From Nitrospirota bacterium (lineage in GTDB: Bacteria; Nitrospirota; JACRHJ01): a stretch of DNA of 17,944 nucleotides. Within the stretch, counting starts at the first letter, position 1; the number at the start of each line of letters is the position of its first letter. Shown here piece after piece: positions 1 to 6,953 of the stretch. Made by a program: the position numbers and the translations under genes. The DNA is taken from the NCBI GenBank assembly GCA_027328825.1, contig DAHWTK010000003.1, positions 22,215 to 40,158 on the forward strand, in the 5' to 3' direction. The notes beneath the pieces are model-generated. The model was not told the DNA's origin, did no database searches, and saw only the letters and a list, made by a program, of their open reading frames with translations.

Positions 1-71
1 CAGGACTTGTATGCGGCTATGCCGCCGGTAACACCAAGAATAATCTCTTTACCGTCGAGCGGCAGGCCCAT
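1..71 (-). CDS. coaBC: Phosphopantothenoylcysteine decarboxylase/ligase, N-terminal fragment
   Basis: Only the first 23 codons are in the window; the gene runs off the left edge. The ATG at 71-69 opens MGLPLDGKEI, followed by ILGVTGGIAAYKS, the FMN-binding N-terminus typical of CoaBC (Dfp), which makes 4'-phosphopantetheine in coenzyme A synthesis. It starts 6 bp after the rpoZ stop. A GAGG lying inside the end of rpoZ may serve as ribosome site, so translation is probably coupled. The order gmk-rpoZ-coaBC is common in bacteria and supports the call. A lone flavoprotein of the same fold cannot be excluded from so short a piece. Confidence 0.85.
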   Translation of the reverse strand, partial: MGLPLDGKEIILGVTGGIAAYKS

Positions 72-77
72 GTATAA

Positions 78-500
78 TTATTCCTCGAAATCCTCTTCCG
101 GGGACTCTTCGTCTTCCGGGATAACCTCTTCGTCAAGACCTTCTTCCGGCTCCTTCCCGGACACGGCCGCGGTCTCCGCCTTGTATGCCTCCTTTATCTC
201 TTCCATCTTCTCAAGCGATACGGCGGCGGCCTCCTCCATGCTCTCCCTGGCCATCCTCTCCCGGCGCATACGGTATTCATATGCCCTGGCGCGTTTTGCG
301 TCTTCGCCGGTAAGGTATTTCAACTGGCCTTCTATGCCCTCGTCCAGCGCAAGGCTGATGTTCTTGACGTATCTCTTCTTCACCAGCACGGGTGAGCCTT
401 CGGTAATCTGTCTCGCCCTCTGCGCCGTGACAAGCACCAGCCTGAACCGACTGTCGAAAAGTTCGTTCCTGTATTCTATCGGCAGTTTGATAATTTCCAA
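78..500 (-). CDS. rpoZ: RNA polymerase omega subunit with long acidic tail
   Basis: A 140-residue protein whose N-terminal part (roughly residues 1-65) matches the omega family: DSRFRLVLVTAQRARQI is the characteristic helix that contacts the beta' subunit. Omega helps RNA polymerase assembly. The remainder is a charged helical region followed by a strongly acidic C-terminus rich in Glu and Asp (about residues 113-140), longer than in the short enterobacterial omega. The start is TTG at 500-498: no in-frame ATG lies between the gmk stop and this codon, and a GGAGGGGG ribosome site sits about five bases upstream. It follows gmk by 25 bp and precedes coaBC by 6 bp in one operon. Confidence 0.93.
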   Translation of the reverse strand: MEIIKLPIEYRNELFDSRFRLVLVTAQRARQITEGSPVLVKKRYVKNISLALDEGIEGQLKYLTGEDAKRARAYEYRMRRERMARESMEEAAAVSLEKMEEIKEAYKAETAAVSGKEPEEGLDEEVIPEDEESPEEDFEE

Positions 501-525
501 TTCGTCCCCCTCCGTTTATTTGTTT

Positions 526-1137
526 TCAGGCAAGCCGGAAACTTTTCTTCACGGCGCCGGTGTCCGTGTTGACAAGCCTGCACCTCTCGGCAATTATCAC
601 GGATTTCAACGCGTCTAACGCCTTGCCAAGATTGTCGTTTACGATTACGTAGTCGTACTGGTCGAAACTTTCCAGTTCCTCGAGCGCCCTTTTGAGCCTT
701 CTCGCTATCTCGGCCTCGTCGTCGGAATCCCTGCCCCGAAGCCGTCTTTCGAGTTCCTCCATGGAAGGCGGCAATATGAATATGAAAACGCCCCTTATGC
801 CTGCGTTTCTTATCTGCATCGCGCCCTGGGTATCGATGTCGAGTATAACATCCTTACCCTGGCCGAATATGCGCTCAAGCTCCTTTTTAGACGTCCCGTA
901 CAGATGGCCGTGCACGGTTGCGTGCTCCACAAAACCGCCGCATTCGATAAGTTTCTTGAACTCCGTCTCGGAGACGAAATAATAGTGTTCGCCTTCCTTT
1001 TCGGTCGGGCGGGGCGACCTCGTGGTATGAGAAATTGCATGGGATATATCCGGAAGGAAGCCCGAAAGCTCTTTGCAAAGAGTTGTCTTGCCTGCCCCTG
1101 ATGGCGCGGATACTATAAACAGAAGACCCTTATTCAA
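526..1137 (-). CDS. gmk: Guanylate kinase
   Basis: A 203-residue protein of normal family length that phosphorylates GMP to GDP with ATP. The P-loop SAPSGAGKTT is at residues 10-19 and the GMP-binding segment SHTTRSPRPTEKEGEHYYF is at about 36-54. The lid region with the RLRGRDSDDEAEIARRL motif follows at about 132-148. The start is TTG at 1137-1135, overlapping the end of yicC by 8 bp. There is no ATG that would keep the P-loop at the usual distance from the N-terminus, so TTG is preferred. The yicC-gmk-rpoZ order is conserved in many bacteria. Confidence 0.96.
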   Translation of the reverse strand: MNKGLLFIVSAPSGAGKTTLCKELSGFLPDISHAISHTTRSPRPTEKEGEHYYFVSETEFKKLIECGGFVEHATVHGHLYGTSKKELERIFGQGKDVILDIDTQGAMQIRNAGIRGVFIFILPPSMEELERRLRGRDSDDEAEIARRLKRALEELESFDQYDYVIVNDNLGKALDALKSVIIAERCRLVNTDTGAVKKSFRLA

Positions 1138-1996
1138 TATTCTGCACCTGTTCCCGGATCTTCTCCATCTCGGACTTCATTTCAATCACGCGCCTCGCAA
1201 TCTCGAAATCGGACGCCTTGCTCCCGATGGTATTGAGTTCCCGGTTTAGTTCCTGTATCAGGAAGTCCAGCTTTCTGCCTACCGGGCCGCCGTCGTCGAG
1301 CATCTTATGCATCTGGGCAATGTGGCTTCTGCCACGGACAATTTCCTCCGTTATGTCGCACCTGTCAGCCATCAGCGCCGTTTCCTGCGCAAGCCTTTCC
1401 CCGTCGAGCTCGATTCCCTTGGCAAGCTTTTCCACGCGCTCCCTGAGCTTGGCCTGGTATTCCTTTACCACCTCCGGGGCGCGCCCTGCAACTTCCTCAA
1501 GACCGGCAGATATGTTCCCGGAGCGGCTGCGTATATCCGCGTCGAGGTTGGCGCCCTCCTCGGCGCGCATCCTCTCCAGAGAGTTCATGGCTTCCTTAAG
1601 CGGCGCCTCCAGCGCCGTCCAGAGCGCATCAATATCTCCGGCTTCCTCCTGAACCATAATTATATCTTTTAGCGAGCCGACCATGTTCAGGTCAACCTCT
1701 CCGGGCAGACCGAACCGGGACTTAAGCTCCGATAAAAGCTCGATATATTGCTTCGCCGCCGGGACATCGAGCTTAAGCGCCCTTGGGCCTTCTTCGGAGC
1801 CGCCGGAGGTGACGAATACGTCTATTCTGCCGCGCGAGAACCGCTCTCCGATGGCTTTTTTAAGCCGTGCCTCGAGCGGGGAAAGCGCCTTGGGAAGCCT
1901 CGGCGCAATGTCGAGGAACTTGTGATTGACAGAGCGCATCTCTACGACAAAACCGCCGCCGTCGCCCTTGCCGAAGCCCGTCATGCTCATTACCAT
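1130..1996 (-). CDS. yicC: YicC-family endoribonuclease
   Basis: A 288-residue protein of family length. It opens with MVMSMTGFGKG, the hallmark N-terminus of YicC, followed by MRSVNHKFLDIAPRLP. The C-terminal domain carries DRCDITEEIVRGRSHIAQM and the conserved helix LDFLIQELNRELNTIGSKA. E. coli YicC and relatives act as endoribonucleases in RNA turnover. This is the first gene of the yicC-gmk-rpoZ-coaBC operon. ATG at 1996 is chosen because a GAGGGA ribosome site lies seven bases upstream and a sigma70-type promoter ends about 24 bases upstream; an internal ATG two codons later is possible. Confidence 0.93.
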   Translation of the reverse strand: MVMSMTGFGKGDGGGFVVEMRSVNHKFLDIAPRLPKALSPLEARLKKAIGERFSRGRIDVFVTSGGSEEGPRALKLDVPAAKQYIELLSELKSRFGLPGEVDLNMVGSLKDIIMVQEEAGDIDALWTALEAPLKEAMNSLERMRAEEGANLDADIRSRSGNISAGLEEVAGRAPEVVKEYQAKLRERVEKLAKGIELDGERLAQETALMADRCDITEEIVRGRSHIAQMHKMLDDGGPVGRKLDFLIQELNRELNTIGSKASDFEIARRVIEMKSEMEKIREQVQNIE

Positions 1997-2019
1997 GTAT
2001 CAGTCCCTCAAAATTAGGA

Positions 2020-2048
2020 ATAATATTATAAAAAATCCCTTTTGTCAA
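2020..2048 (-). promoter_or_regulatory. Sigma70-type promoter for the yicC-gmk-rpoZ-coaBC operon
   Basis: On the minus strand a consensus -35 TTGACA (2048-2043) is followed by 17 bp and a -10 TATTAT (2025-2020). The predicted transcript would start near 2013, just ahead of the GAGGGA ribosome site (2009-2004) of yicC. A TATAAT lies inside the spacer, but only 12 bp from the -35, so it is less likely to be the functional -10 with this -35. Confidence 0.75.
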
Positions 2049-2075
2049 CGGAGCTTTTATGCTATCTTCCGATAT

Positions 2076-2930
2076 ATGCAGGGGCGATTCAGGCTTATAG
2101 ATTCGGGGCCGGGGGACGCCGCATGGAACATGGCGGTGGACGAGGCGTTGCTGCTTCTGTGCGGCGAGCAGCCGGTTTTCAGGTTCTATTCCTGGGATGT
2201 CCCGTCGCTCTCAATTGGTTCATTTCAAAAGGTTTTTGCCCTCGATCTGGACGGTATTTCGGCCAGGGGAGTACCGCTTGTGAGAAGACCCACGGGCGGA
2301 CGCGCGGTATTGCACGACTCCGAGCTCACATACAGCATAACATGTTGTATTCCAAGCGATTTTTTCCCGTCAGACCTCATGGGTTCCTATAAGAAAATCG
2401 GCGCCTGTTTCCTTCGCGGACTTAATCTGGCCGGGATTCAGGCGGAGCTTGTTCCCGTGAGAAAAAATAGCAATAACAACAGGTTAGGCGGGCCATTATG
2501 CTTTTCGTCGCCATCGTGGCATGAAGTGCTTGCGGGCGGGAAAAAGCTTATCGGCAGCGCCCAGAGAAGGCTGAAAAACTCTTTTCTTCAGCAGGGTTCC
2601 ATCATTATCGATAAAGATTACGATGCCCTTTTGTCCCTTATGAAGTTCGGGGACGAATCAGGAAGGGAAGCGGCGCTCGACGCCCTGTCACGGAAAATGA
2701 CGGCGCTCAGGGAGCATCTGCCCCGTATTGATATTCCTGAGCTTAAGTCATTGATTATAAATGGATTTTCTGATATCCTGAATGCAGAATTTCTGCCTGG
2801 CTCCCTGACGCCGGAGGAAGAGGCGCTCGCCCGCGACCTTCTGGAGAATAAATATTCCCGCCCGGAATGGAACATGGAAAGGCGCCTCACAGCCCCCCTA
2901 AAAACACCTTTACCGCCCAGCCCTTTTTGA
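2076..2930 (+). CDS. lipM: LipM-type octanoyltransferase / lipoate-protein ligase family
   Basis: A 284-residue member of the BPL/LplA/LipB fold. The motifs are in order: GDAAWNMAVDEALL (13-26), SLSIGSFQ (44-51), VRRPTGGRAVLHDSELTYSI (69-88) and the lysine segment GGKKLIGSAQRR (154-165), followed by LQQGSIII. A cysteine at position 142, in GGPLCFSSPS, sits where LipM enzymes carry the nucleophile that accepts octanoate from acyl carrier protein. That favours octanoyltransferase over ATP-dependent lipoate ligase. ATG at 2076 fits the family N-terminus, MQGRFRLIDSGPGD. No good ribosome site precedes it, and the open frame extends upstream without another ATG near. It is divergent from yicC. Confidence 0.82.
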   Translation: MQGRFRLIDSGPGDAAWNMAVDEALLLLCGEQPVFRFYSWDVPSLSIGSFQKVFALDLDGISARGVPLVRRPTGGRAVLHDSELTYSITCCIPSDFFPSDLMGSYKKIGACFLRGLNLAGIQAELVPVRKNSNNNRLGGPLCFSSPSWHEVLAGGKKLIGSAQRRLKNSFLQQGSIIIDKDYDALLSLMKFGDESGREAALDALSRKMTALREHLPRIDIPELKSLIINGFSDILNAEFLPGSLTPEEEALARDLLENKYSRPEWNMERRLTAPLKTPLPPSPF

Positions 2931-2950
2931 TGCAAAAACCGCCCGCAGAA

Positions 2951-3010
2951 GCGTTTTTCAGTCCCTTTTAGATTCCATGTGAAAAACGCCTATTTTATAA
3001 TTTTTTATTT
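2951..3010 (+). terminator. Probable terminator hairpin after lipM
   Basis: A perfect 10-bp inverted repeat, GCGTTTTTCA (2951-2960) with TGAAAAACGC (2980-2989), encloses a 19-nt loop and is followed by an AT-rich tract with a run of six T at 3001-3006. It begins 20 bp after the lipM stop. The stem is AT-rich and the T run is about 11 bases from the stem, so it is weaker than a textbook intrinsic terminator. Confidence 0.5.
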
Positions 3011-3033
3011 TAATACTCAGCAGGTTATGGCGA

Positions 3034-3166
3034 CAATTCGGAATTGCTATTGACAATCAACTTCACCAATCGATGAGGTTTGCTCTTTTAGTTCGACTTG
3101 GTATTAGCAATCCTCCCCCATCGCCCCTGCGATGGGAAATGGCTATGGGTGAGGGTTGAGGGAGGG
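3034..3166 (+). repeat. Intergenic structured region: hairpin plus G-quadruplex motif
   Basis: The 300-bp gap between lipM and the Memo gene has no credible gene. It holds an interrupted palindrome CAATTC-G-GAATTG (3034-3046), a perfect 8-bp hairpin CCCATCGC/GCGATGGG with a CCCT loop (3117-3136), and four G-tracts spaced 3, 4 and 1 nt (3147-3166) that fit the G3N1-7 quadruplex rule. In addition CCTCCC at 3112-3117 can pair with GGGAGG at 3160-3165, enclosing the hairpin. The CCCTCACCC-like composition resembles dispersed intergenic repeats known in many genomes. Only one copy is in this window, so that reading is a guess. Confidence 0.45.
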
Positions 3167-3176
3167 CTATAGAAAC

Positions 3177-3207
3177 TTGCGTCCGGGCGACATGTTTATG
3201 GTATAAT
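3177..3207 (+). promoter_or_regulatory. Probable promoter of the Memo-like gene
   Basis: A perfect -10 hexamer TATAAT lies at 3202-3207. A partial -35, TTGCGT at 3177-3182, lies 19 bp upstream, slightly long for sigma70. The ribosome site GGAGG (3220-3224) lies six bases before the ATG at 3231. The -10 is 24 bp from the start codon, leaving a short leader. Confidence 0.5.
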
Positions 3208-3230
3208 GCACAAAAATTTGGAGGCGGCCT

Positions 3231-4076
3231 ATGCCTGTGAGAGCTCCTGTAGCAGTGCCGTTTTATTCCGGGGACATCCGCGCGCAGATGGAAATATACG
3301 AGCGCGAGTTCACGCCTTCCTCCGACCTGCCAGAGGTGATTTCAGGCGGGATTGTCCCTCATGCGGGATGGTATTACTCTGGCCGGACAGCTTCCAGGGT
3401 ATACCTTTCAATCAGGCACCGGCGTTCTCCCAGGACGTTCGTCCTGTTCGGGGCCGTGCATGTTCCGGGCGTGCATTCCTTCGCGGTTTATCCCGACGGC
3501 TCCTGGCAGACTCCGCTTGGCGAGGCGGAAGTCGACCGCTCGCTTGCCGAAATGTTCCTTGAGGAGATACCGGATCTGCTTGTCCCGGACACGCGCGCCC
3601 ATGCCCGCGAGCACTCTATCGAAGTCCAGCTCCCGATGATAAAATACCTCTTCCCCGATGCCCGGATTGTGCCCATAGCGGCTCCGCCGCTCGAAGAAGC
3701 CGTTAAGCTCGGCGGCAGGATAGGGAGACTGATTGCCGGGATGGACGTTGCGGTCATAGGCTCGTCCGACCTTACGCATTACGGGGACGATTACGGTTTT
3801 GCCCCAGCCGGGTACGGTGAAGACGCGAGGGTGTGGATGCGGTCAAACGACATGAAGATTATCGGGGCCGCGCTCGACATGCAGGCCGAGAGAATAATTC
3901 CGGAGGCGGAGGCGGACTGGAACTCATGCGGGGCCGGCGCGATGGCCGCGACTGTCGCCGCCGCGAAATCCGTCGGCGCCGGGAAGGGTGTTCTGCTGGA
4001 ATACACGTCGAGTTTCGATGTGCGGCCTGAGGAAGAGTTCCGCATGGCCGTGGGCTATGCGGGGATTATTTTTTGA
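3231..4076 (+). CDS. AmmeMemoRadiSam system protein B (Memo-like)
   Basis: A 281-residue protein of the MEMO1 / AmmeMemoRadiSam B family, of normal length. Visible family motifs are GIVPHAGWYYSGRTA (40-54), the AREHSIEVQLPM segment, GSSDLTHYGDDYG and the C-terminal NSCGAGAMAATVAAAK. The conserved His and Cys positions that coordinate metal in family members are present. The biochemical role in bacteria is unsettled; the family often accompanies AMMECR1 and a radical SAM protein, neither of which is in this window. GGAGG six bases before the ATG supports the start. Its 3' end overlaps the convergent VOC gene by 11 bp. Confidence 0.88.
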   Translation: MPVRAPVAVPFYSGDIRAQMEIYEREFTPSSDLPEVISGGIVPHAGWYYSGRTASRVYLSIRHRRSPRTFVLFGAVHVPGVHSFAVYPDGSWQTPLGEAEVDRSLAEMFLEEIPDLLVPDTRAHAREHSIEVQLPMIKYLFPDARIVPIAAPPLEEAVKLGGRIGRLIAGMDVAVIGSSDLTHYGDDYGFAPAGYGEDARVWMRSNDMKIIGAALDMQAERIIPEAEADWNSCGAGAMAATVAAAKSVGAGKGVLLEYTSSFDVRPEEEFRMAVGYAGIIF

Positions 4077-4641
4077 GGCCGAAAATATCGCTGCCGTCGC
4101 CCGGCAGGATAATCTTCTCGTCGTCCAAAAATGGCGAATCCGGCAACGGCCAGAAATTTACCGGCTCCGTCCCCTGAAGAGCCGCCTCACCTCTTGCCGA
4201 ATCCGCAAGCACGGGATGTTTTACAATGTCAGTACCGGGGACAAAAGCCGAAAACTCCAGAGGAATTCCGTTGGGGTCGTATGTATAGATTGAATGGATA
4301 AACCCGTGGTCCATCATGTTGGAGCACGAGAAACCTGCGGAAATCAGCCTGTCGGCCATATCCCAGAGGTCTTCGTCGGATGCCATTCCAATGGATAAGT
4401 GGTCGAAGACAAACGGACCCTTTATCGGGTCTCCATGCCGTTTAAATGGCACGCGCGTTACCCCCGGCCATTCGAAAAACGAGACAAATTCCGTATTGGA
4501 TATTTGAAAGAAATACTGCCTGCGGCTGCTGTCCCCGTGCCCGGCAACAAGCCTCATTCCGAGGAGGTCGCGCCAGTATTGCACTGTGGAATCCATATCG
4601 CCCGTTGCGAACGCGACATGGTTTATCCCGGAGAACTTCAT
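4066..4641 (-). CDS. VOC-family (glyoxalase/dioxygenase fold) protein
   Basis: A 191-residue vicinal-oxygen-chelate protein with two beta-alpha-beta-beta-beta modules. The likely metal ligands are H8 (INHVAF), E57 (SFFEWPG), H81 (FDHLSIG) and E129 (IPLEFSA), all of which are present, so it is probably an active metalloenzyme. The substrate cannot be told; glyoxalase, dioxygenase and lyase members share these motifs. The last 45 or so residues extend beyond the core fold. The ATG overlaps the OsmC-family stop in an ATGA, so the two are translationally coupled. It appears to be the last gene of the sulfur cluster and ends inside the 3' end of the convergent Memo-like gene, with no terminator visible between them. 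Confidence 0.8.
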   Translation of the reverse strand: MKFSGINHVAFATGDMDSTVQYWRDLLGMRLVAGHGDSSRRQYFFQISNTEFVSFFEWPGVTRVPFKRHGDPIKGPFVFDHLSIGMASDEDLWDMADRLISAGFSCSNMMDHGFIHSIYTYDPNGIPLEFSAFVPGTDIVKHPVLADSARGEAALQGTEPVNFWPLPDSPFLDDEKIILPGDGSDIFGLKK

Positions 4642-5117
4642 TTAACCTCGTGCGGAGGCTCCACGTCCGTAATAGTCCAGCCGACTTTGACCTTGAGGTC
4701 CTTCCTGAGGGAGTGATATACGGAGCAGTATTTGTCCTGGGAGAGGGCGACCGCGCGTTCGATGCGCCGCTCGGTAATCCCGCTTCCGCTCACGTGTATG
4801 TGCATCGTTATAGCCCTGAAATACTGGGGCGGGGTTGCGTTCCTTTCGGCGTCGATGTCCACCTTGAACTTTGCGATGTGGCACTTCATTTTCTTGAGGA
4901 AGCTTAAGACGTCTATCCCCATGCACCCGGCGAGCGAGAGCATAAGGGACTCCGTCGGCATACAGCCCCACTGTACCTCGGCGTCGAACTCGATTTCGTA
5001 GCCGGACTGCGTCATGCCCTTGAAGAGCAGGTCCCTTTCCCAGAAGAGAAAGCCCTTCATCTGGCTTTTTACCTTATTTTTATATTCGTCGAGCTGAAGT
5101 TCGGTTTCGTGCGACAT
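4638..5117 (-). CDS. OsmC-family protein (peroxiredoxin-like thiol protein)
   Basis: A 159-residue OsmC/Ohr-fold protein. Both signature cysteines are present: C65 in SLAGCMGIDVLSFL and C131 in DKYCSVYHSL, as is the glutamate of PTESLML (E56). Family members reduce organic hydroperoxides or handle sulfur species through the Cys pair. In this setting a role in persulfide or peroxide detoxification is an inference. The ATG at 5117 has only a weak purine-rich site upstream and lies 2 bp after the cobA stop, which suggests coupling. It overlaps the VOC gene by 4 bp. Confidence 0.85.
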   Translation of the reverse strand: MSHETELQLDEYKNKVKSQMKGFLFWERDLLFKGMTQSGYEIEFDAEVQWGCMPTESLMLSLAGCMGIDVLSFLKKMKCHIAKFKVDIDAERNATPPQYFRAITMHIHVSGSGITERRIERAVALSQDKYCSVYHSLRKDLKVKVGWTITDVEPPHEVK

Positions 5118-5119
5118 TT

Positions 5120-5905
5120 TCAGATTTTCGCCTTTTCTTCAGCCGGCATGTATGCCGACAGAAGCGTTTTAAATTCTTTTCGCAAACCCACAACTTCGCC
5201 TATGACTATAAGCGCCGGGGTTTCAAGCCCTGCCGCGCAGGCCGCCGAGAAAAGCTCGGAAAGCGGCGCGATGACCTGCCTCTGCCCGTGTGAAGTCCCA
5301 TGGCTGATGACAGCCGCGGGCGTGCTTCCCGGGCGTCCGGCGGATACGAGGCGCTCCGCTATTTCCGGAAGTCGGGTGAGCCCCATGTAAATAACAATCG
5401 TGCCTACGGCGCCAGCCAGCTTCTCCCAGTCCACCGGGTCTTCCAGTCCGCTGCCGGGATGCCCCGTGACGAACGCGACGCTGCCGGAGACGCCCCTGTG
5501 CGTTACAGGTATGCCGAGCGAACCGGGAACTGCCACGCCGGACGTAACGCCGGGGACAACCTCGCAGGGCACTCCAGCATGGCCAAGCGCAATTACTTCC
5601 TCGCCGCCGCGTCCGAATACGAACGGGTCTCCGCCTTTAAGCCTCACGACCGTATTGCCAGCCTGCGCCTGCTCTATTAGCGTGCGGTTAATCTCTCCCT
5701 GGGAAGGGCACATCCGTCCGGCGCGCTTGCCCATGTAAAGGAGTTTTGCTTCCTTGGGCGCAAGCGAAAGGAGCGATTCCTGGACGAGCGCGTCATATAC
5801 CACCACCTGCGCCTTTTTAAGGATGGCCGCGCCTTTAAGGGTTATAAGCTCCGGGTCTCCGGGACCTGCGCCTACGAGATATACAGTGCCTGTTTTTACT
5901 GCCAT
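5120..5905 (-). CDS. cobA: Uroporphyrinogen-III C-methyltransferase
   Basis: A 261-residue stand-alone SUMT that methylates uroporphyrinogen III twice with S-adenosylmethionine to give precorrin-2, the precursor of siroheme and cobalamin. Family motifs: VYLVGAGPGDPELITLKG (8-25), VVVYDALV, VRLKGGDPFVFGRGGEE (87-103), VVPGVTSGVAVPG and GIPVTHRG. The frame is open two codons further up to a TTG, but ATG at 5905 is preferred because an AGGAAG site lies about six bases before it. The fused dehydrogenase/ferrochelatase part of CysG is absent. DsrAB needs siroheme, so its place in the dsr cluster makes functional sense. Confidence 0.93.
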   Translation of the reverse strand: MAVKTGTVYLVGAGPGDPELITLKGAAILKKAQVVVYDALVQESLLSLAPKEAKLLYMGKRAGRMCPSQGEINRTLIEQAQAGNTVVRLKGGDPFVFGRGGEEVIALGHAGVPCEVVPGVTSGVAVPGSLGIPVTHRGVSGSVAFVTGHPGSGLEDPVDWEKLAGAVGTIVIYMGLTRLPEIAERLVSAGRPGSTPAAVISHGTSHGQRQVIAPLSELFSAACAAGLETPALIVIGEVVGLRKEFKTLLSAYMPAEEKAKI

Positions 5906-5932
5906 TGCCAACTTCCTTTGTTGCTATTTTCC

Positions 5933-5961
5933 CGGATGAACTGGCTTGCGCATATCATCCG
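5933..5961 (-). repeat. Hairpin in the CBS-cobA leader
   Basis: A perfect 7-bp inverted repeat, CGGATGA (5933-5939) with TCATCCG (5955-5961), has a 15-nt loop and lies about 28 bp upstream of the cobA ATG in the 106-bp gap after the CBS gene. A second, shorter GC stem of five base pairs lies just upstream in transcript order. No T run follows, so it is not an intrinsic terminator; mRNA processing or leader structure is possible. No cobalamin riboswitch box is recognisable. Confidence 0.35.
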
Positions 5962-6011
5962 AAACCGCATCGCCGCTTTTGTAATTTCGGCGGCGGCATT
6001 CAGTATTTTTT

Positions 6012-6455
6012 TTATTGATAGCCTTCGAACTTGCCTTCGATGTAGTCCTTGAGGTAGCGGTTCTCCGCCGTTACCTTGTGCATAAGCCCGCGCACGACGT
6101 CTCTTATTGAGATGATGCCGGTGAGGTTCTGCCCGGACATGACCGGCAGATGGCGGATTGTGTTCTTTGTCATAATGTTCATGACGTAGTCGAGGTCGTC
6201 GTCTATAAGCCCGATAAGGATATTATGGGACATGACGTCGCTGACCTTGCGGCTTTCATATCCGTTCGGGTTGTCGTAGACCTCGCGGAGCAGGTCTCTC
6301 TCCGAAATAACGCCCTTGAGATCGCCGTTGCCGTCGATGACGGGAAGACAGCTTATCTTGTTGACAATGAGGGTCTTGAGCGCTTCCGAGACTTTCTGGT
6401 CAACATTTGCCGTTATAAGGCCCCTGCTGGTATCGAGAATGTCTTTGATTTTCAT
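6012..6455 (-). CDS. Tandem CBS-domain protein
   Basis: A 147-residue protein made of two CBS motifs and little else: the first at about residues 8-65 (ending GVISERDLLREV), the second at about 72-130 (HLPVMSGQNLTGIISIRDVV). Such Bateman modules bind adenine nucleotides, SAM or NAD(H) and usually signal energy or redox state to a partner. No catalytic domain is attached. The ribosome site GGGGGCGG lies close to the ATG. It lies between tusA and cobA, so it may sense adenylate or nucleotide state for the sulfur pathway, but that is an inference. Confidence 0.85.
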   Translation of the reverse strand: MKIKDILDTSRGLITANVDQKVSEALKTLIVNKISCLPVIDGNGDLKGVISERDLLREVYDNPNGYESRKVSDVMSHNILIGLIDDDLDYVMNIMTKNTIRHLPVMSGQNLTGIISIRDVVRGLMHKVTAENRYLKDYIEGKFEGYQ

Positions 6456-6540
6456 TGCCGCCCCCTTGTCTTTTCACACGTTAAGCGTTCTATCCAGTAT
6501 CTTCCCCGTTCCTCCACCGCCCCTTTTGTCGAAGCCCGAA

Positions 6541-6558
6541 GCCCCGGGAAACCGGGGC
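6541..6558 (-). terminator. GC-rich hairpin between tusA and the CBS gene
   Basis: GCCCCGG (6541-6547) and CCGGGGC (6552-6558) form a perfect 7-bp stem with a four-base loop, 18 bp after the tusA stop. On the minus strand it is not followed by a T run, so it may be an mRNA 3'-end stabiliser, a processing site or a weak Rho-type stop rather than a true intrinsic terminator. Confidence 0.35.
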
Positions 6559-6575
6559 CTCGCATTTCCTGATAA

Positions 6576-6812
6576 CTACTTGGTCTTTTTGATGAAGTAG
6601 TGCTGTTTGCCGTCTTTGTCTTCCGTGCCGAGGAGCTCGTTGCCCGTCCTCTTGGCCCATGCGACGATGTCGTTGACTGTGCCGAGGTCGGTGCCTATCA
6701 TTTCAAGTATCTTCCCGGTCTCCATCTTCTTCACGGTCATGTTGGTCTTCAGTATCGGCTCCGGGCATACCATTCCAGAGCAGTCAAGCACCTGATCAGC
6801 CTTGATGTCCAT
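6576..6812 (-). CDS. tusA: TusA-family sulfurtransferase
   Basis: A 78-residue TusA/SirA-like protein with the motif CSGMVCPEPILKT; the active cysteine of the CPxP motif is C16. TusA proteins carry persulfide sulfur and, in Dsr-dependent sulfur oxidisers, pass it to DsrEFH. The open frame can be read two codons upstream to a TTG, but AAGGGGG ends right at that TTG and six bases before the ATG at 6812, so ATG is the start. It lies 141 bp downstream of nfnB and upstream of the CBS gene. Together with dsrE and dsrH in the same cluster it makes a sulfur-relay role more likely than a general tRNA-thiolation role, though the latter is possible. Confidence 0.9.
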   Translation of the reverse strand: MDIKADQVLDCSGMVCPEPILKTNMTVKKMETGKILEMIGTDLGTVNDIVAWAKRTGNELLGTEDKDGKQHYFIKKTK

Positions 6813-6883
6813 GATCAACCCCCTTGATTCCTGCGCGGTTTATAAAAATGCCCACGTCCTGGGCGCTTATCTCCTCGTAGTCA

Positions 6884-6912
6884 GCATGCGCCGCGGCCTG
6901 CTTTCCGCATGC
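6884..6912 (-). repeat. Inverted repeat in the nfnB-tusA spacer
   Basis: GCATGCG (6884-6890) and CGCATGC (6906-6912) form a 7-bp inverted repeat around a 15-nt GC-rich loop. It lies in the 141-bp gap between nfnB and tusA. The gap holds no convincing gene or promoter. A weaker GGCGT/ACGCC stem lies next to the nfnB stop. Function unknown; it may end or process the upstream message. Confidence 0.3.
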
Positions 6913-6953
6913 GCCACTCGGCGGCGTCACTACTACGCCCCCTTGCCCCCGGC

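Noticed and set aside
3050..3055. Consensus -35 TTGACA in the lipM-Memo gap
   Set aside because: No acceptable -10 hexamer lies 16-18 bp downstream.
6813..6953. Small gene between nfnB and tusA
   Set aside because: The open stretch in this gap is a continuation of an out-of-frame shadow of nfnB and lacks a start codon with a ribosome site.
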